From positions 124,001-188,000 of the forward strand of contig NZ_AJLL01000081.1 in assembly GCF_000317225.1 (NCBI RefSeq): 64,000 bases of DNA. Direction: 5' to 3'. Every line of letters begins with the position of its first letter. Position 1 is the stretch's first letter. Positions 18,162 through 28,010 of this stretch are shown here, in pieces. Source of the stretch: Fischerella thermalis PCC 7521. GTDB lineage: Bacteria; Cyanobacteriota; Cyanobacteriia; Cyanobacteriales; Nostocaceae. The position numbers were made by a program, and so were the translations under genes. The notes below the pieces were generated by a model, which worked only from the letters and a program-made list of their open reading frames with translations, was not told the origin of the DNA and ran no database searches.

Positions 18162-19418
18162 TTATTCAACTCTGGCACGGAGTGCAGGATTGGCAAACAG
18201 AGTCTTAAATGCAGCCTGGCGCTTGTCGGGTGGTTCTGGAGCATATTCCCACAAGCTTTCGTAATAGAAGAAAGCCACACCTAAACCACGTTCTTGAGCA
18301 GCGCGCACCTGTGACTTGATTTGTTGTATTGGCACAGGGTTATTTCGCAATCCTGTCATGATACCGATGGCTGTTGGTATTTTTTGTTGTGATATCTGAA
18401 TTTCAGGTCGGGAAATTTTAGCGACGAAACTTTGCAAATCGGAACGATAAACTTGCATGATTAGCTCATCTATGATGTTTTTATCGAGCCAAGCCAGCCA
18501 ATCTTGCAACTGGAATTTATAAGCAAAGTCGTGGTAATTAGGGGAAACGGAGAAAATGGCATTGGGTTTTCTGGCTTTTACAGCTTGATTGAGTTGTACC
18601 ATAAACGCCGTAATCTTATCTGCCCGCCAGCGCATCCATGCTGGATCTTCAGGATTGCTAGGTGGATTGTTTTGAGTTTCCTGGGTATATAAGGCAGTTG
18701 TGTATTTGTCGTAGCCAAATTCTCGGGGTAAACTCATGTGATCATCAAACTGAATACCATCGACATCGTATTGGGTGACGATTTCGACGATGAGATTAGT
18801 GATGAACTCTTGTACTTTTGGATGAAAGGGATTGAGCCACATCACCTCACCCGCAGCACTGATGGAAGTTTGGCTACCATCCCGTTTTTGGGTAAACCAA
18901 TCTGGATGGTTCAATGCCAATTCCGACATCTGGGGAGCCATAAAACCAAACTCAAACCAGGGAATCACAAGTAGTCCCTGACGATGGGCTTGGTTAATTA
19001 AGTCTGCTAAGATATCATGCCCGTCTGAGCCTCGCAATACAAAGGGTTGGATACCTTCGCGTTTGGCTACAGCACTGGGATACATGACATAACCAGAGTT
19101 CCACACTACGGGATAGATTGTGTTGAAGTTCAATTCCCGTAATTGCCTAACGGCATTTTGGACTTTGGTACGATCCCTGAGGGTGTTAAAGTCATTGCTG
19201 GTCATCCACACACCACGAATTTCCTGACGAGAAACCTGTGCTGTTGCAGAGTAAAGGTTATTAACCAAAAATGTCGTCAAGAATGACATTACAAAAAGTA
19301 GTGGGAGAAGATACTTGAGCCATCGCCTGCTAAGAGGGCACGAACTTTGAGGTTTGTATGATTTTTTATCTACCCACATGTGCGATCGTCTGCTTTGTTT
19401 ATGAAATTTACTAGCCAT
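18162..19418 (-). CDS. Glycoside-hydrolase-like (GHL10/DUF187) protein, secreted or anchored
   Basis: 418 residues. A positively charged N-terminus followed by a hydrophobic segment at about 36-52 (YLLPLLFVMSFLTTFLV) is a signal anchor. From residue 65 it matches the GHL10 family: EIRGVWMTSNDF, LRELNFNTIYPVVWNSG, VIPWFEFGFMAP, DVDGIQFDDHMSLP and ISVSPNYHDFAYK, all TIM-barrel strands with carboxylates at the expected strand ends. Such proteins are thought to act on cell-envelope polysaccharides; activity is undetermined for this one. An upstream ATG is used for the start, though MWVDKKS a few codons later is also possible. Confidence 0.85.
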   Translation of the reverse strand: MASKFHKQSRRSHMWVDKKSYKPQSSCPLSRRWLKYLLPLLFVMSFLTTFLVNNLYSATAQVSRQEIRGVWMTSNDFNTLRDRTKVQNAVRQLRELNFNTIYPVVWNSGYVMYPSAVAKREGIQPFVLRGSDGHDILADLINQAHRQGLLVIPWFEFGFMAPQMSELALNHPDWFTQKRDGSQTSISAAGEVMWLNPFHPKVQEFITNLIVEIVTQYDVDGIQFDDHMSLPREFGYDKYTTALYTQETQNNPPSNPEDPAWMRWRADKITAFMVQLNQAVKARKPNAIFSVSPNYHDFAYKFQLQDWLAWLDKNIIDELIMQVYRSDLQSFVAKISRPEIQISQQKIPTAIGIMTGLRNNPVPIQQIKSQVRAAQERGLGVAFFYYESLWEYAPEPPDKRQAAFKTLFANPALRARVE

Positions 19419-19920
19419 CGTGTCTATGAACTGGTTGATCAGTGGTTGTTCATTCCGTGCGAATTGATTTATTGCCTGCCCAAAAACTGAAGCAGATTTA
19501 GCACAGTGAAATGATTGACGCAGATAATGGCTTGGTAGTGCCCACTATTACTTTTGCACAAAGGGTAAATACTTATTCCAAGAATAAGTTTATTGAATGT
19601 ATTGAATTGTTTGATAATGAATTTTGGGAAAGCTTTTTATTTAATCACGCCGTGAATTAAAACTATGGCAACAGTCTGTTTTTATAATCGAACACAGATG
19701 TAGACGCCCGTAAGGGCGGCTTCCCGCAGGGTACACTCATGGAACACAGATAAATTACTCAGTGTGCATCGGTGTAACCTCCGGAAAGCTATCCTATGGG
19801 GCGTCTAATTTAATCAAAATCAAACTTTGGAAATTTACCAAAAACCAATTGGCAATTAAGTAAACAGGCTGATGATGGAGGGATTTTAAGGCTGTGACTC
19901 GGCTAACTGATAACTGATAA
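19419..19920. other. Intergenic region with a dispersed repeat
   Basis: About 500 bp between divergent genes. A repeat at 19685-19810 combines ACACAGATGTAGACGCCC, GGGCGGCTTCCCGC and CATCGGTGTAACC pieces related to the 1011-1330 unit. A 49-codon open frame at 19511-19660 is listed separately. The promoters of both neighbours should lie here but are not recognisable. Confidence 0.6.
19511..19660 (+). CDS. Possible small protein, 49 aa, or gene remnant
   Basis: An ATG-initiated frame of 49 codons with a balanced, protein-like composition (MIDADNGLVVPTITF...FIECIELFDNEFWES), ending TAA at 19660. No ribosome site is visible before the ATG, and no family is recognised. It may be a small gene or the tail of a decayed one; low confidence. 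Confidence 0.22.
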   Translation: MIDADNGLVVPTITFAQRVNTYSKNKFIECIELFDNEFWESFLFNHAVN

Positions 19921-19941
19921 TTGATGACTGATAAGTGTAAC

Positions 19942-20919
19942 ATGCATAGTCAAAAACTTTTTCTGCCAACAATGGGCTGTGGAACTTGGGCATGGGGTAA
20001 TCGGCTGCTGTGGGGATACGATGAAAGCATAGATAACCAATTGCAAGCAGTCTTTGACCTTTGCGTAAGTCGTGGTGTGACTTTATTTGATACGGGTGAC
20101 TCTTACGGAACGGGAAAATTGAATGGTCGCAGTGAGTTACTTTTAGGAAGATTTACCAGAGAATATCAAGGTATAGGTAAAGAAAATATTTTCATTGCCA
20201 CTAAACTTGCTGCCTATCCTTGGAGATTGACACGCCAGTCGATGGTACGGGCTTGTAAAGCTTCTGCTGAGCGTTTGGGAAGAAATGTGGATTTGGTACA
20301 AATGCACTGGTCTACAGCTAACTATGCTCCTTGGCAAGAGGGATGGCTGTTGGATGGTTTAGGGGATCTCTACGAACAAGGTTTGGTGAAAGGAGTAGGC
20401 TTATCTAATTACGGCTCTAAACGGCTTAAACAAGTGCATAAAAAGTTTGCAGAACGAGGAATACCAATTGCGACTCTGCAAGTACAATACTCTTTACTGT
20501 CTACTTATCCTGTTACCCAATTGGGGATTAAAGAGGTTTGTGACGAACTGGGGATTAAACTAATTGCCTATAGTCCTTTGGCATTGGGAATATTAACAGG
20601 AAAATATTCTGAGCAAGGCCCGTTTCCTAAAGGTATTCGGGGACTATTATTTAGGCAGTTATTACCAGGGGTGCGATCGCTTTTAGCGTGTTTGCGAGAG
20701 ATTGCTCAGTTCAGAAATAAAAGCATGTCCCAAGTAGCTCTCAACTGGTGCATCTGCAAGGGAACTATTCCTATCCCTGGAGCCAAGAGTGTAGAACAGG
20801 CACAAGATAATATTGGTGCTTTAGGTTGGCAACTAGACTCTAGCGAAATTGCAGAATTGGACAAAACAGCGGCAAGTACAGATAAAAAAATGGTGCAAAA
20901 TATTTTTCAGACAAAATAG
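19942..20919 (+). CDS. Aldo/keto reductase
   Basis: About 325 residues from the ATG at 19942 (an upstream ATG at 19924 is possible; neither has a ribosome site). AKR features are present: LPTMGCGTWAWGN near the start, the catalytic aspartate and tyrosine in LFDTGDSYGTG, the catalytic lysine in IFIATKLA, the VQMHW strand, the GVSNY-like GVGLSNYGSKRLK, and the NADP-binding end IPIPGAKSVEQAQDNIGALGW. The enzyme uses NAD(P)H to reduce aldehydes or ketones; the substrate is not predictable. It is close to plant-like and cyanobacterial AKRs (often annotated as pyridoxal-reductase-like). It stands alone and converges on the LabA-like gene. Confidence 0.88.
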   Translation: MHSQKLFLPTMGCGTWAWGNRLLWGYDESIDNQLQAVFDLCVSRGVTLFDTGDSYGTGKLNGRSELLLGRFTREYQGIGKENIFIATKLAAYPWRLTRQSMVRACKASAERLGRNVDLVQMHWSTANYAPWQEGWLLDGLGDLYEQGLVKGVGLSNYGSKRLKQVHKKFAERGIPIATLQVQYSLLSTYPVTQLGIKEVCDELGIKLIAYSPLALGILTGKYSEQGPFPKGIRGLLFRQLLPGVRSLLACLREIAQFRNKSMSQVALNWCICKGTIPIPGAKSVEQAQDNIGALGWQLDSSEIAELDKTAASTDKKMVQNIFQTK

Positions 20920-20982
20920 GGACCGGGGACAAGGGTGATGGGGTGATGGTGAGATAACCAACAACTAACCACTAACCACTAA

Positions 20983-21648
20983 CTAGATATAGCTAGTATT
21001 AGCAACTTTTTCAATTTCTTTTTTAATGCTATCGAGATCAATAAAACAGTCAGCATAGTTAATTAGACTCTCGCTAGTCATTGAGTGCAGACTGACAATT
21101 TCTACCCTCACTCCTTTGTAGGAAACTGCATTTACAGCGTAAGCTAAGTCTCCATCCCCACTGACTAAAACCACTGTGTCACAGTGGGAAGCCAAAGTCA
21201 TCATATCTACTGCAATTTCTACTTCTAAATTGGCTTTTTTAGAGCCATCAGGAAACTGAACCACGTCTTTGGTGACTACGCGGTAGCCATTACGACGCAT
21301 CCATAACAAAAAACCCTGTTGTTTATCGTTGGTGCGGTCAACTCCACTATAAAAGAAAGCACGCAGCAGTCTGCCGTCTTTTACTAAATAAGACAGTAGC
21401 TTGGAGTAATCAATTTCAATCCCTAATTGTAAAGCTGCATAGAATAGGTTAGAACCATCAATCAAAATTACTACACGACCGCGATTTGAGATGTTACAAA
21501 TAGTACTTTCTTCGGAAAATTCTGGTATTTCATCAATGTTTGCGTCTTGAGTATCCCCTTCAAGGATATTTTGTTCTTGATATAGGGATTGGTGTCGCGA
21601 TGCTTGATTTTGAGTGTTTTTTTTATTAAAATTGGCTGTGTTAGACAT
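20983..21648 (-). CDS. LabA-like NYN-domain protein
   Basis: 221 residues from the ATG at 21648, selected for the GAGGC site six bases upstream. Residues 1-60 are polar and disordered. Residues about 64-205 form the NYN/DUF88 (PIN-like) domain: VVILIDGSNLFYAA with the first acidic residue, VEIAVDMMTLASHCDTVVLVSGDGDLAYAV with the metal-binding aspartates, and GVRVEIVSLHS. Proteins of this type include LabA of Synechococcus, which shapes circadian output, and several NYN proteins are ribonucleases. Catalytic acidic residues are intact here, so an RNase role is plausible. An 18-bp perfect palindrome lies about 140 bp upstream. Confidence 0.85.
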   Translation of the reverse strand: MSNTANFNKKNTQNQASRHQSLYQEQNILEGDTQDANIDEIPEFSEESTICNISNRGRVVILIDGSNLFYAALQLGIEIDYSKLLSYLVKDGRLLRAFFYSGVDRTNDKQQGFLLWMRRNGYRVVTKDVVQFPDGSKKANLEVEIAVDMMTLASHCDTVVLVSGDGDLAYAVNAVSYKGVRVEIVSLHSMTSESLINYADCFIDLDSIKKEIEKVANTSYI

Positions 21649-21789
21649 TATTGCCTCAATATAAAAATTCAAAAAAATTATTGAAATTACAGTTGTTCAT
21701 TAGCTAACTTTATCATTGTTCAAGTAATATTAAGAATTCTGTAAACAGTTTAATTTCTCGCTGCATGATTTTTACAAGTGGTTAAGCCA

Positions 21790-21807
21790 TGACCAAATAT
21801 TTGGTCA
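21790..21807. promoter_or_regulatory. 18-bp perfect palindrome, possible operator
   Basis: TGACCAAATATTTGGTCA is a perfect inverted repeat with 9-bp arms, in the 385-bp gap (21673-22057), about 140 bp upstream of the LabA-like start. Its symmetry and AT-rich centre suit a dimeric repressor such as a MarR/TetR-type protein, but no factor can be named. The rest of the gap shows nothing else. Confidence 0.35.
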
Positions 21808-22057
21808 TAATATTACTTCACAGTGAAAAATGATAGCTCATCATTAAAGAAATGATTCAGTATCGAAATTAAAGCCGACAGAAAAGTTTTCCAATTGTCT
21901 AACTAGTCATTAAATCATCTTTCTAACATATGTGTATAAATTCAACAGAATTATGTTAGATTTCTGTTCGCCTTAAAAAAAGGGTGTATGAGTGTAAGGG
22001 AAATCATTTTTATCCCATTGCCTTTGTCCATGCACCCTAACAAACTTAATATTACTG

Positions 22058-24079
22058 CTATTGTTGAATCCTCCCTGGCAATAATGGGTCAAATTGTTGC
22101 TCTGGTTCAGGATTTAGAAAATTACGCCAAACACGAATTTGTTCTTGAGCAGCGTTGTAAGCAGCGGCATAACGTGGAATTAGCCTAGCTGTTTCGATCG
22201 CTCTGGGAATATCAGACTCGCCTTGGGAGCGTGCTATGTCCAATAATTGCTGGCTCCATTGGTCGATGGCAATGCTTGCATCACTGCTTAAAATACTACT
22301 GCGAGGCACTCGACTTGCGAGTCTAATTGCTTCTACGAGAGCTTGAGGAGTACCTGCCAATGCCACTTCTTTTGCTTTGCTCCAGTTTTCTCGAGCGCGA
22401 ATTTGGGCGCGCCAGTCATCTATGGCGGCTTGTGCTTCACCAGATAAGGCTCTGCCTGAGGGTATTTGTTGGGCAACGTTAATAGCGGCGGGAAGGTTAC
22501 CGCTACTAGCTAAATCTCGTGCTTGATCCAATAATGGTTGGTCTTCTATCCGTTGTATCTTGGCTGTCCAAAGGGCTATTTTTCTTTGTGCTTCTCTATA
22601 TAATGCCCGTCCTCGCCGAATCTGCCTTGCTTCAGTAATTGCCGCTTGCAAAGAGTTGATATCTTCTAACAAGGCTATCTCTTCAGCACGTTCTAAATAA
22701 GGTCTATCTTCGATTGTTTGGACTTGAGCAACCCAACCATTTATTTCTTCCCTAGCTTCTTCTGCACGTGGGTTGCTATTGGGGATTTGTTGTGCTTGGG
22801 CGATCGCTGCTGTTAAATCGTTAATTGTTCCTTGACTTGCCAGTGTCCGTGCTTTTTCGAGTTTTGAGACATCTTCAATTTCTAGTTGCCAACGAGCGAT
22901 CAACTGTTGGGCTTTGTCGTAGACTGCTCTGGATGGATCAATTTGTTGAGCTTGGGCAATTGCTGTCTCTAGAGCTGCTACAGTGCCAATCCAAGCATTT
23001 CTTTGGGCTTCTGCGATCGCAATAAAGTCCTCTGTTTCTGACTGTAGTCCTGTACTCAAAGGAATTTGCTGGGCTATGGATATAGCTTGGTCGGCATCAC
23101 GACGGTCTAGGTTTTTCTGTGCCAAATCTAGCATCGCGCGTCCAAATTTGGGAATTGCTTCTTGAGCTTTCGGGTAAACGTAACTGTCCTTTTGGATCGA
23201 CTCTGCAATTTTAATCGCTTTGAGTAAGTTATCTACATTTCCGCTTTCAGCTAGATTTTCAGCTTTCGCCAGTTTATCGCCATCTTCTCTGGCACTAGTA
23301 ATCCGTCTATTTAGTTGGTCATATTTGATACTCGCCCAATACTTGTTATTGACTCGTAATAATTTAGCAGCAGCCATAAATGCGTCGTGCCAGTGTTGTT
23401 CACGCATTTCGTTTTCTGCTTGTTGGTAAATACCCTCTGCTTCTAACCAAATTTTTTCCCATGTGCTAATTTGCTCTTTTACCAGTTGATGAGCAGGCAG
23501 GTCTTCTGGGATTTGCTTGGCAGTGGCGATCGCTTCTTCTAATTTGCCTTGTTGAAAACTTTCATCTGCTAACTTTAAAATATCTCGTGACCATTGTTCC
23601 AGGTAGCGGTCTATTTCCCCTCGTAAGGGATGGCTTTCTGGTAATAGCTTCACTAGATCAATTGCTTGCAGCAGGTCTTTGACTGTTTGCTTAGAAGCCG
23701 CGAGTTGGGCACAATGTAAGCGTACCGACGCACTAGCCAGAGGCCAGAAAATAGATGGACAGTTGGGGGCAGATGGCAACTTGAGTAGCATTCCCATTGC
23801 CATAAATGCGATGCCGCCAGGGACTAGTGTGAACAAAAGCGCCCACAAAACCCAGCTTTTTAACCAGCGTGGCATTTTTCCAGAACCATGACCACTGGGG
23901 GGTAGTTGTTCAGAAGTGTTTGGTTTTGACTGCATCACAGACTTGGAGTTAGAGCCGGCAGGTGGTATACCAGACATTTTAGTCTCATTAGCGTGACCGG
24001 CTCGGGATAATCTTGTCATCATATCTGGCTCTCTAGCTCTGCCTAATGACCAACTTTCTGAAGTATCCCGCTCTGTCAT
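22058..24079 (-). CDS. Repeat-rich single-span membrane protein, 673 aa
   Basis: 673 residues. Residues 1-70 are polar and probably cytoplasmic; a hydrophobic span lies at about 74-100. The remainder is a chain of similar helical units of roughly 50-70 residues, each with an A-I-x-x-A-Q-x-I-P core followed by AQ..I..W (for example ALETAIAQAQQIDPSRAVYDK, LTAAIAQAQQIPNSNP, LPAAINVAQQIPSGRAL). This looks like a TPR-like solenoid facing the periplasm or lumen. Homologues in cyanobacteria are often called 'chromosome segregation ATPase', but I see no ATP-binding motif. Function unknown; probably a protein-binding scaffold. Confidence 0.65.
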   Translation of the reverse strand: MTERDTSESWSLGRAREPDMMTRLSRAGHANETKMSGIPPAGSNSKSVMQSKPNTSEQLPPSGHGSGKMPRWLKSWVLWALLFTLVPGGIAFMAMGMLLKLPSAPNCPSIFWPLASASVRLHCAQLAASKQTVKDLLQAIDLVKLLPESHPLRGEIDRYLEQWSRDILKLADESFQQGKLEEAIATAKQIPEDLPAHQLVKEQISTWEKIWLEAEGIYQQAENEMREQHWHDAFMAAAKLLRVNNKYWASIKYDQLNRRITSAREDGDKLAKAENLAESGNVDNLLKAIKIAESIQKDSYVYPKAQEAIPKFGRAMLDLAQKNLDRRDADQAISIAQQIPLSTGLQSETEDFIAIAEAQRNAWIGTVAALETAIAQAQQIDPSRAVYDKAQQLIARWQLEIEDVSKLEKARTLASQGTINDLTAAIAQAQQIPNSNPRAEEAREEINGWVAQVQTIEDRPYLERAEEIALLEDINSLQAAITEARQIRRGRALYREAQRKIALWTAKIQRIEDQPLLDQARDLASSGNLPAAINVAQQIPSGRALSGEAQAAIDDWRAQIRARENWSKAKEVALAGTPQALVEAIRLASRVPRSSILSSDASIAIDQWSQQLLDIARSQGESDIPRAIETARLIPRYAAAYNAAQEQIRVWRNFLNPEPEQQFDPLLPGRIQQ

Positions 24080-24233
24080 CTCTCACACCAAAGTAGTTTA
24101 ATGGCGATCTACGTTGAATCGCAACTATGTTGTTGTCATGGTAACTTTCTCATCGAGAAAAATCCACCTCTTGCACCATCATACCTCCATAGATATCATT
24201 ACTATCCCAAACATAAAGTATCTTTTTATACTG

Positions 24234-25139
24234 CTATCTGGTAGCGGATGATTCTGCTTGCAAATCAACAATTAGCTGAGCTAAGTGATCGCTACTTGCC
24301 TGGTAAACTGTGCCACAAAAGTCACAAGTCGCTTCTGCGCCATTGTCTTTGATGATCATGTCTTGCAGTTCTGCTTCTCCCAACATTTTCAGCGCTCCTA
24401 AAACCCGATCAAAAGAGCAACCACAGTGGAAGCGTAGCATCTGAGTTTCGGGAAATATATTTACTCCCATATCTCCCAGTAAATCTTGAAAAATTTCTAT
24501 CAGAGACTTACCAGCTTGAAGCAGAGGTGTAAAACCGCTTAAAGCAGCAACTCGTGATTCTAAAGTTTCTATTAAAGCTTCATCTCTGGCTGCTTTGGGC
24601 AAAACTTGTACCAAAAGACCGCCAGCAGCAGTTACCCCACCTGGTTCTACAAATACGCCTAGTACTAACGCTGAGGGAGTTTGTTCAGATGTTACCAGGT
24701 AATGGGCCACATCATCTCCTATTTCACCAGAAATAATTTCAACTGTACTGGAATATGGGTAGCCATAACCAATATCACGTACTACATAGAGAAATCCATC
24801 ACCAACTGCACCACCGACATCTAACTTGCCTTTAGCATTGGGCGGTAGTTCTACTGCCGGATTGCCCACATAGCCACGTACTGTACCATCGAGACCAGCA
24901 TCTATTAATATACCACCCAAAGGCCCATCACCTTTTACCCGGATGTTGACTCTAGAGCCAGTCCGCTTCATATTGGATGCCATCAACAAGCCAGCGGTCA
25001 TAGTCCGTCCCAAGGCAGCTGTTGCTACATAAGACATCTGATGGCGCCGCCGTGCTTCTTCTGTGAGACGAGTTGTAATCGCACCCACCGCACGAATTCC
25101 ACCATCGGCTGCTGTAGCGCGAATTAATTGATCCGCCAT
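24234..25139 (-). CDS. hslO: Hsp33 redox-regulated chaperone
   Basis: 301 residues with the complete Hsp33 layout: N-terminal dimerisation/substrate domain (LIRATAADGGIRAVGAITT, ARRRHQMSYVATAALGRTM, GDGPLGGILIDA) and the C-terminal zinc centre CGCSFDRV and CDFCGTVY, whose four cysteines bind zinc when reduced and form disulphides when oxidised, switching the chaperone on. It protects proteins from oxidative unfolding. An AAGGA site precedes the ATG. Monocistronic; nothing unusual. Confidence 0.95.
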   Translation of the reverse strand: MADQLIRATAADGGIRAVGAITTRLTEEARRRHQMSYVATAALGRTMTAGLLMASNMKRTGSRVNIRVKGDGPLGGILIDAGLDGTVRGYVGNPAVELPPNAKGKLDVGGAVGDGFLYVVRDIGYGYPYSSTVEIISGEIGDDVAHYLVTSEQTPSALVLGVFVEPGGVTAAGGLLVQVLPKAARDEALIETLESRVAALSGFTPLLQAGKSLIEIFQDLLGDMGVNIFPETQMLRFHCGCSFDRVLGALKMLGEAELQDMIIKDNGAEATCDFCGTVYQASSDHLAQLIVDLQAESSATR

Positions 25140-25336
25140 GAAAATCCTTACATTTCTTTACAAACTTACTTTCTCTATTTTAAGTTCACAGCTTAACTAA
25201 AATTAACCAAATATATTGCAATTAGGATGACAATACCCGTACCAACCACAAGCGGCTTTCCGTAGAGCAGAAGTATAGCTCATCCCAGTCTTTGTCATAC
25301 TATAAAGAAAAAGCGATAAGAGCGATCGCGTCAACA

Positions 25337-25717
25337 ATGCTAGGTAATTTTCAAAAAAGTCAACTCCGGATAGAAATGGAAGCATCAGCAACTGCCATTG
25401 GAGACAGTCTGCTGCGTCCTACGCAATTGGAAAAATGGCTACTTTCTGGTAGTCTTCCCCCCGGAATGCCAGAACAGTTACATCCAGGATTTCAATTTAC
25501 AACTCGATTCGGGCCGATCACGATTCATCATCAAGTAGATGTAGCACGTCCTAATTGTCTGCGTTTAATTCTCAGTCAAGGAATTGATGGTTTCCATGAA
25601 TGGTACTGGGGAGAAGGTTGGGTACAGTCTCGCCTAGAAGGAATTTCACTTTTGCCACTGGCTTTAGGACAAAGTTTAAATTTACTAAGTTTGCGTCAGT
25701 TTTTAGCACAAAAATAA
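25337..25717 (+). CDS. SRPBCC-like hypothetical protein, about 126 aa
   Basis: The ATG at 25337 gives 126 residues; a longer frame would need a TTG at 25292. The pattern LRIEMEASATAIGDSLLRPTQLEKWL, then LHPGFQFTTRFGPITIHHQVDVARPNCLRLILS and GWVQSRLEGISLLPL fits the START/SRPBCC ligand-binding fold (a long N-terminal strand, a PxxLxxW helix, then a curved sheet). These domains bind hydrophobic small molecules, but no ligand can be named. It is a stand-alone gene divergent from hslO. The family call is moderate. Confidence 0.6.
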   Translation: MLGNFQKSQLRIEMEASATAIGDSLLRPTQLEKWLLSGSLPPGMPEQLHPGFQFTTRFGPITIHHQVDVARPNCLRLILSQGIDGFHEWYWGEGWVQSRLEGISLLPLALGQSLNLLSLRQFLAQK

Positions 25718-25785
25718 ATTAGTTGTTGTTTGTTGGTTGTTTGGAACAATCAACAATCAACAACTAACAACCAATCACTAACCAA

Positions 25786-27000
25786 TTACGAAGTACTCTT
25801 CAATTCAGCTGTGCGTATTGATAATTGCTGCGTTTGATTTCCACGTTGGACTTTCACCTGTAACACCTGTCCTACGCGAGTGTCTTCCACAAGATTTTGC
25901 AACTGTTCAGCACTAGTAATTGCTTGTCCATCAACTTGGGTAATAACATCGCCACGTCGGATACCTGCTGTAGCTGCTGGAGAATTAGGTAAAACCCGTA
26001 CTACCAAAACCCCATTCACTTCTGGAATGATGAACTGAGAATTGGGGTCGTTGTTGTTTTCTTTTGCTAGCTGGGGTGTGAGAGTGATCATTTGCACACC
26101 CAAATAAGGATGAGCTACTTTACCACCACGTTGCAATTGGGCTGTAATTTGTTTAGCTTTATCGATGGGAATAGCAAAGCCAATTCCCATAGCATCAGCA
26201 CGAATAGCTGTATTAATACCAATGACTTCACCTCGGTCATTTAACAGTGGTCCACCAGAGTTACCGGGGTTGATTGCAGCATCTGTTTGAATAAAGTCTA
26301 AGCGTTTGTCAGGGATACCAACTTGAGCGCTAGAGCGTCTCAGGGTACTGACAATTCCTAAGGTAACGGTATTATCAAATCCTAAGGGATTGCCGACTGC
26401 GATCGCCCAGTCTCCTACCTGGACATTAGAAGAAGAACCCAAAGGTGCGACAGGCAAATCACCGCCAGCGTCAATTTTAACTATTGCCAAATCGGTGACT
26501 TCATCAACACCTCGGACTTTGCCGTCAAATTTACGCCCATCTTTAAGGCTGACTGTAACTCTATCAGCATTATCGACCACATGGGCATTAGTCATAACTA
26601 AGCCACTTTTGTCAATAATGAAACCAGAACCTAGACCCCGCAATTGTTCTGGGGGTAACTGTTGGGGAAAACTGTCCCCAAAGAACCTGCGGAAAAACGG
26701 GTCGTCATAAAAATCAGGTAGACGACGAGTAACTGTACGCTCAGTATCAATCCGAACTACAGCTGGGCCCACACGATTTACCGCCGCAGTCACAAAGCTG
26801 CTATTACCAATCGCTGCTGTCGTTGGTGATTGCCGTTGAGCAATAAGTTGTGGTGTGTCATTTGTAACTGGCTTCGGTGCTGGGTCAGCTTGGGAGGGTG
26901 ACACTCGGATAGTGCCAACAGTGAGTACAACTCCTAAAATCATCGCTAATGCATGAGTGAAGAGTTGTTTGATATACCTGGGTAGTTGGGAAAATCGCAT
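25786..27000 (-). CDS. Deg/HtrA-family serine protease (HhoA/HhoB/DegP type)
   Basis: 404 residues from the ATG at 27000 (AAGG about eight bases upstream). A signal peptide or anchor covers residues about 15-38. The trypsin-like domain has the catalytic histidine in TNAHVVD, the aspartate in DLAIVKI and the serine in NPGNSGGPL. One PDZ domain follows ([34 protein letters not shown]). A single PDZ matches the cyanobacterial HhoA/HhoB/HtrA group, which degrades misfolded lumenal or periplasmic proteins and supports stress tolerance. It cannot be placed among the three paralogues from sequence alone. Confidence 0.9.
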   Translation of the reverse strand: MRFSQLPRYIKQLFTHALAMILGVVLTVGTIRVSPSQADPAPKPVTNDTPQLIAQRQSPTTAAIGNSSFVTAAVNRVGPAVVRIDTERTVTRRLPDFYDDPFFRRFFGDSFPQQLPPEQLRGLGSGFIIDKSGLVMTNAHVVDNADRVTVSLKDGRKFDGKVRGVDEVTDLAIVKIDAGGDLPVAPLGSSSNVQVGDWAIAVGNPLGFDNTVTLGIVSTLRRSSAQVGIPDKRLDFIQTDAAINPGNSGGPLLNDRGEVIGINTAIRADAMGIGFAIPIDKAKQITAQLQRGGKVAHPYLGVQMITLTPQLAKENNNDPNSQFIIPEVNGVLVVRVLPNSPAATAGIRRGDVITQVDGQAITSAEQLQNLVEDTRVGQVLQVKVQRGNQTQQLSIRTAELKSTS

Positions 27001-27006
27001 AACCAC

Positions 27007-27550
27007 AACCTTATTTTTCAGTCTAGTTAGTTATGTATTTGTTCATTTTCTTTAGTGTAAGTAGTTTATAATGGCTACTTAACATACCTAAATATTAATT
27101 GTTGCAGATTTGATGTTAATTCCTAAGTGTTGACGCTAGTTCTCATGTCAGAGTTTCATACTTGCTTTAGTCTTGACACTTGGAGATTATTATGACCCAT
27201 TTATAGATCAATTTATTTGAATTTGTAGGTGACAAGCCATTCTGGAAACTTACACTCGCAATATTCGGGAATTAGGATGATTCTTTCTTGGCAATTGCTG
27301 TTAATTCAAAGATATAATATACGCTTTACTTAAAATCACAAAGTACAATAGGACTCAAATGAACCCATTGCTTCCTTTGGAAGCATAAGACCTTTGTAAG
27401 ACCCTTATTACAGACAAGACGGATAAAGTCCACTCCCCACACCCCTTACATTCCCAGACGCTTCAAACAGCGCGTCTGTACATTACTCCCCACTACTATC
27501 CCTATCTAAGTTAGGATCTTATGTATTCCTAAAACTCCAAACAGCAGCCA
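27007..27550. other. Divergent intergenic region
   Basis: About 540 bp between the Hho protease and the metal sensor. A CAGACGCTTCAAACAGCGCGTCTG inverted repeat sits at about 27457-27480 within C-rich low-complexity DNA. I see no intact gene. An InrS operator would be expected near 27500 if the regulator controls itself, but no clear one is visible. Confidence 0.5.
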
Positions 27551-27952
27551 ATGAATGGATCAAAGCGATTAGCTAAATCATCTTTGCCTAGTTTTGAGCA
27601 AGATGAGGATGTACTCTTGGAAGAAACAGACCACGTTCACACACACAAGACTCATAACCATGAACAGTCGCCTCATCCTCACATTCATAGCGAAGAGTCT
27701 TTGCGCCGATTGGTAAATCGATTATCACGTATAGAAGGACATATTCGCGGAATCAAGACAATGGTACAGCAAAATAGCCCTTGTCCTGATGTGTTGTTGC
27801 AAATTGCCGCAGTTAGAGGTGCGCTGGATAAAGTAGCACGCATTGTTTTGGATGAACATTTAACTGAGTGTATTGCCAGAGCAGCAGAAGAGGGCAATAT
27901 TGATGTAGAAATTGAGCAACTCAAAGCAGCTTTAGATCGGTTTTTACCTTGA
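27551..27952 (+). CDS. CsoR/RcnR/InrS-family metal-sensing repressor
   Basis: 133 residues. Residues 28-50 are histidine-rich (DHVHTHKTHNHEQ, HPHIH). The repressor domain follows: LRRLVNRLSRIEGHIRGIKTMV, then the metal ligands Cys in NSPCPD and the H-x3-C pair in LDEHLTEC. This arrangement matches the InrS nickel sensor of Synechocystis and the copper sensor CsoR. The histidine-rich arm favours nickel or cobalt, but copper cannot be excluded. Such proteins repress efflux genes until metal binds. No efflux gene is adjacent, so the target is elsewhere. No break visible. Confidence 0.85.
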   Translation: MNGSKRLAKSSLPSFEQDEDVLLEETDHVHTHKTHNHEQSPHPHIHSEESLRRLVNRLSRIEGHIRGIKTMVQQNSPCPDVLLQIAAVRGALDKVARIVLDEHLTECIARAAEEGNIDVEIEQLKAALDRFLP

Positions 27953-28010
27953 GGGGATAGGGGAAGTAGGGGGAGTGAGAGGAGTGTGAGGAGAATAAAT
28001 AGTGACAAAT

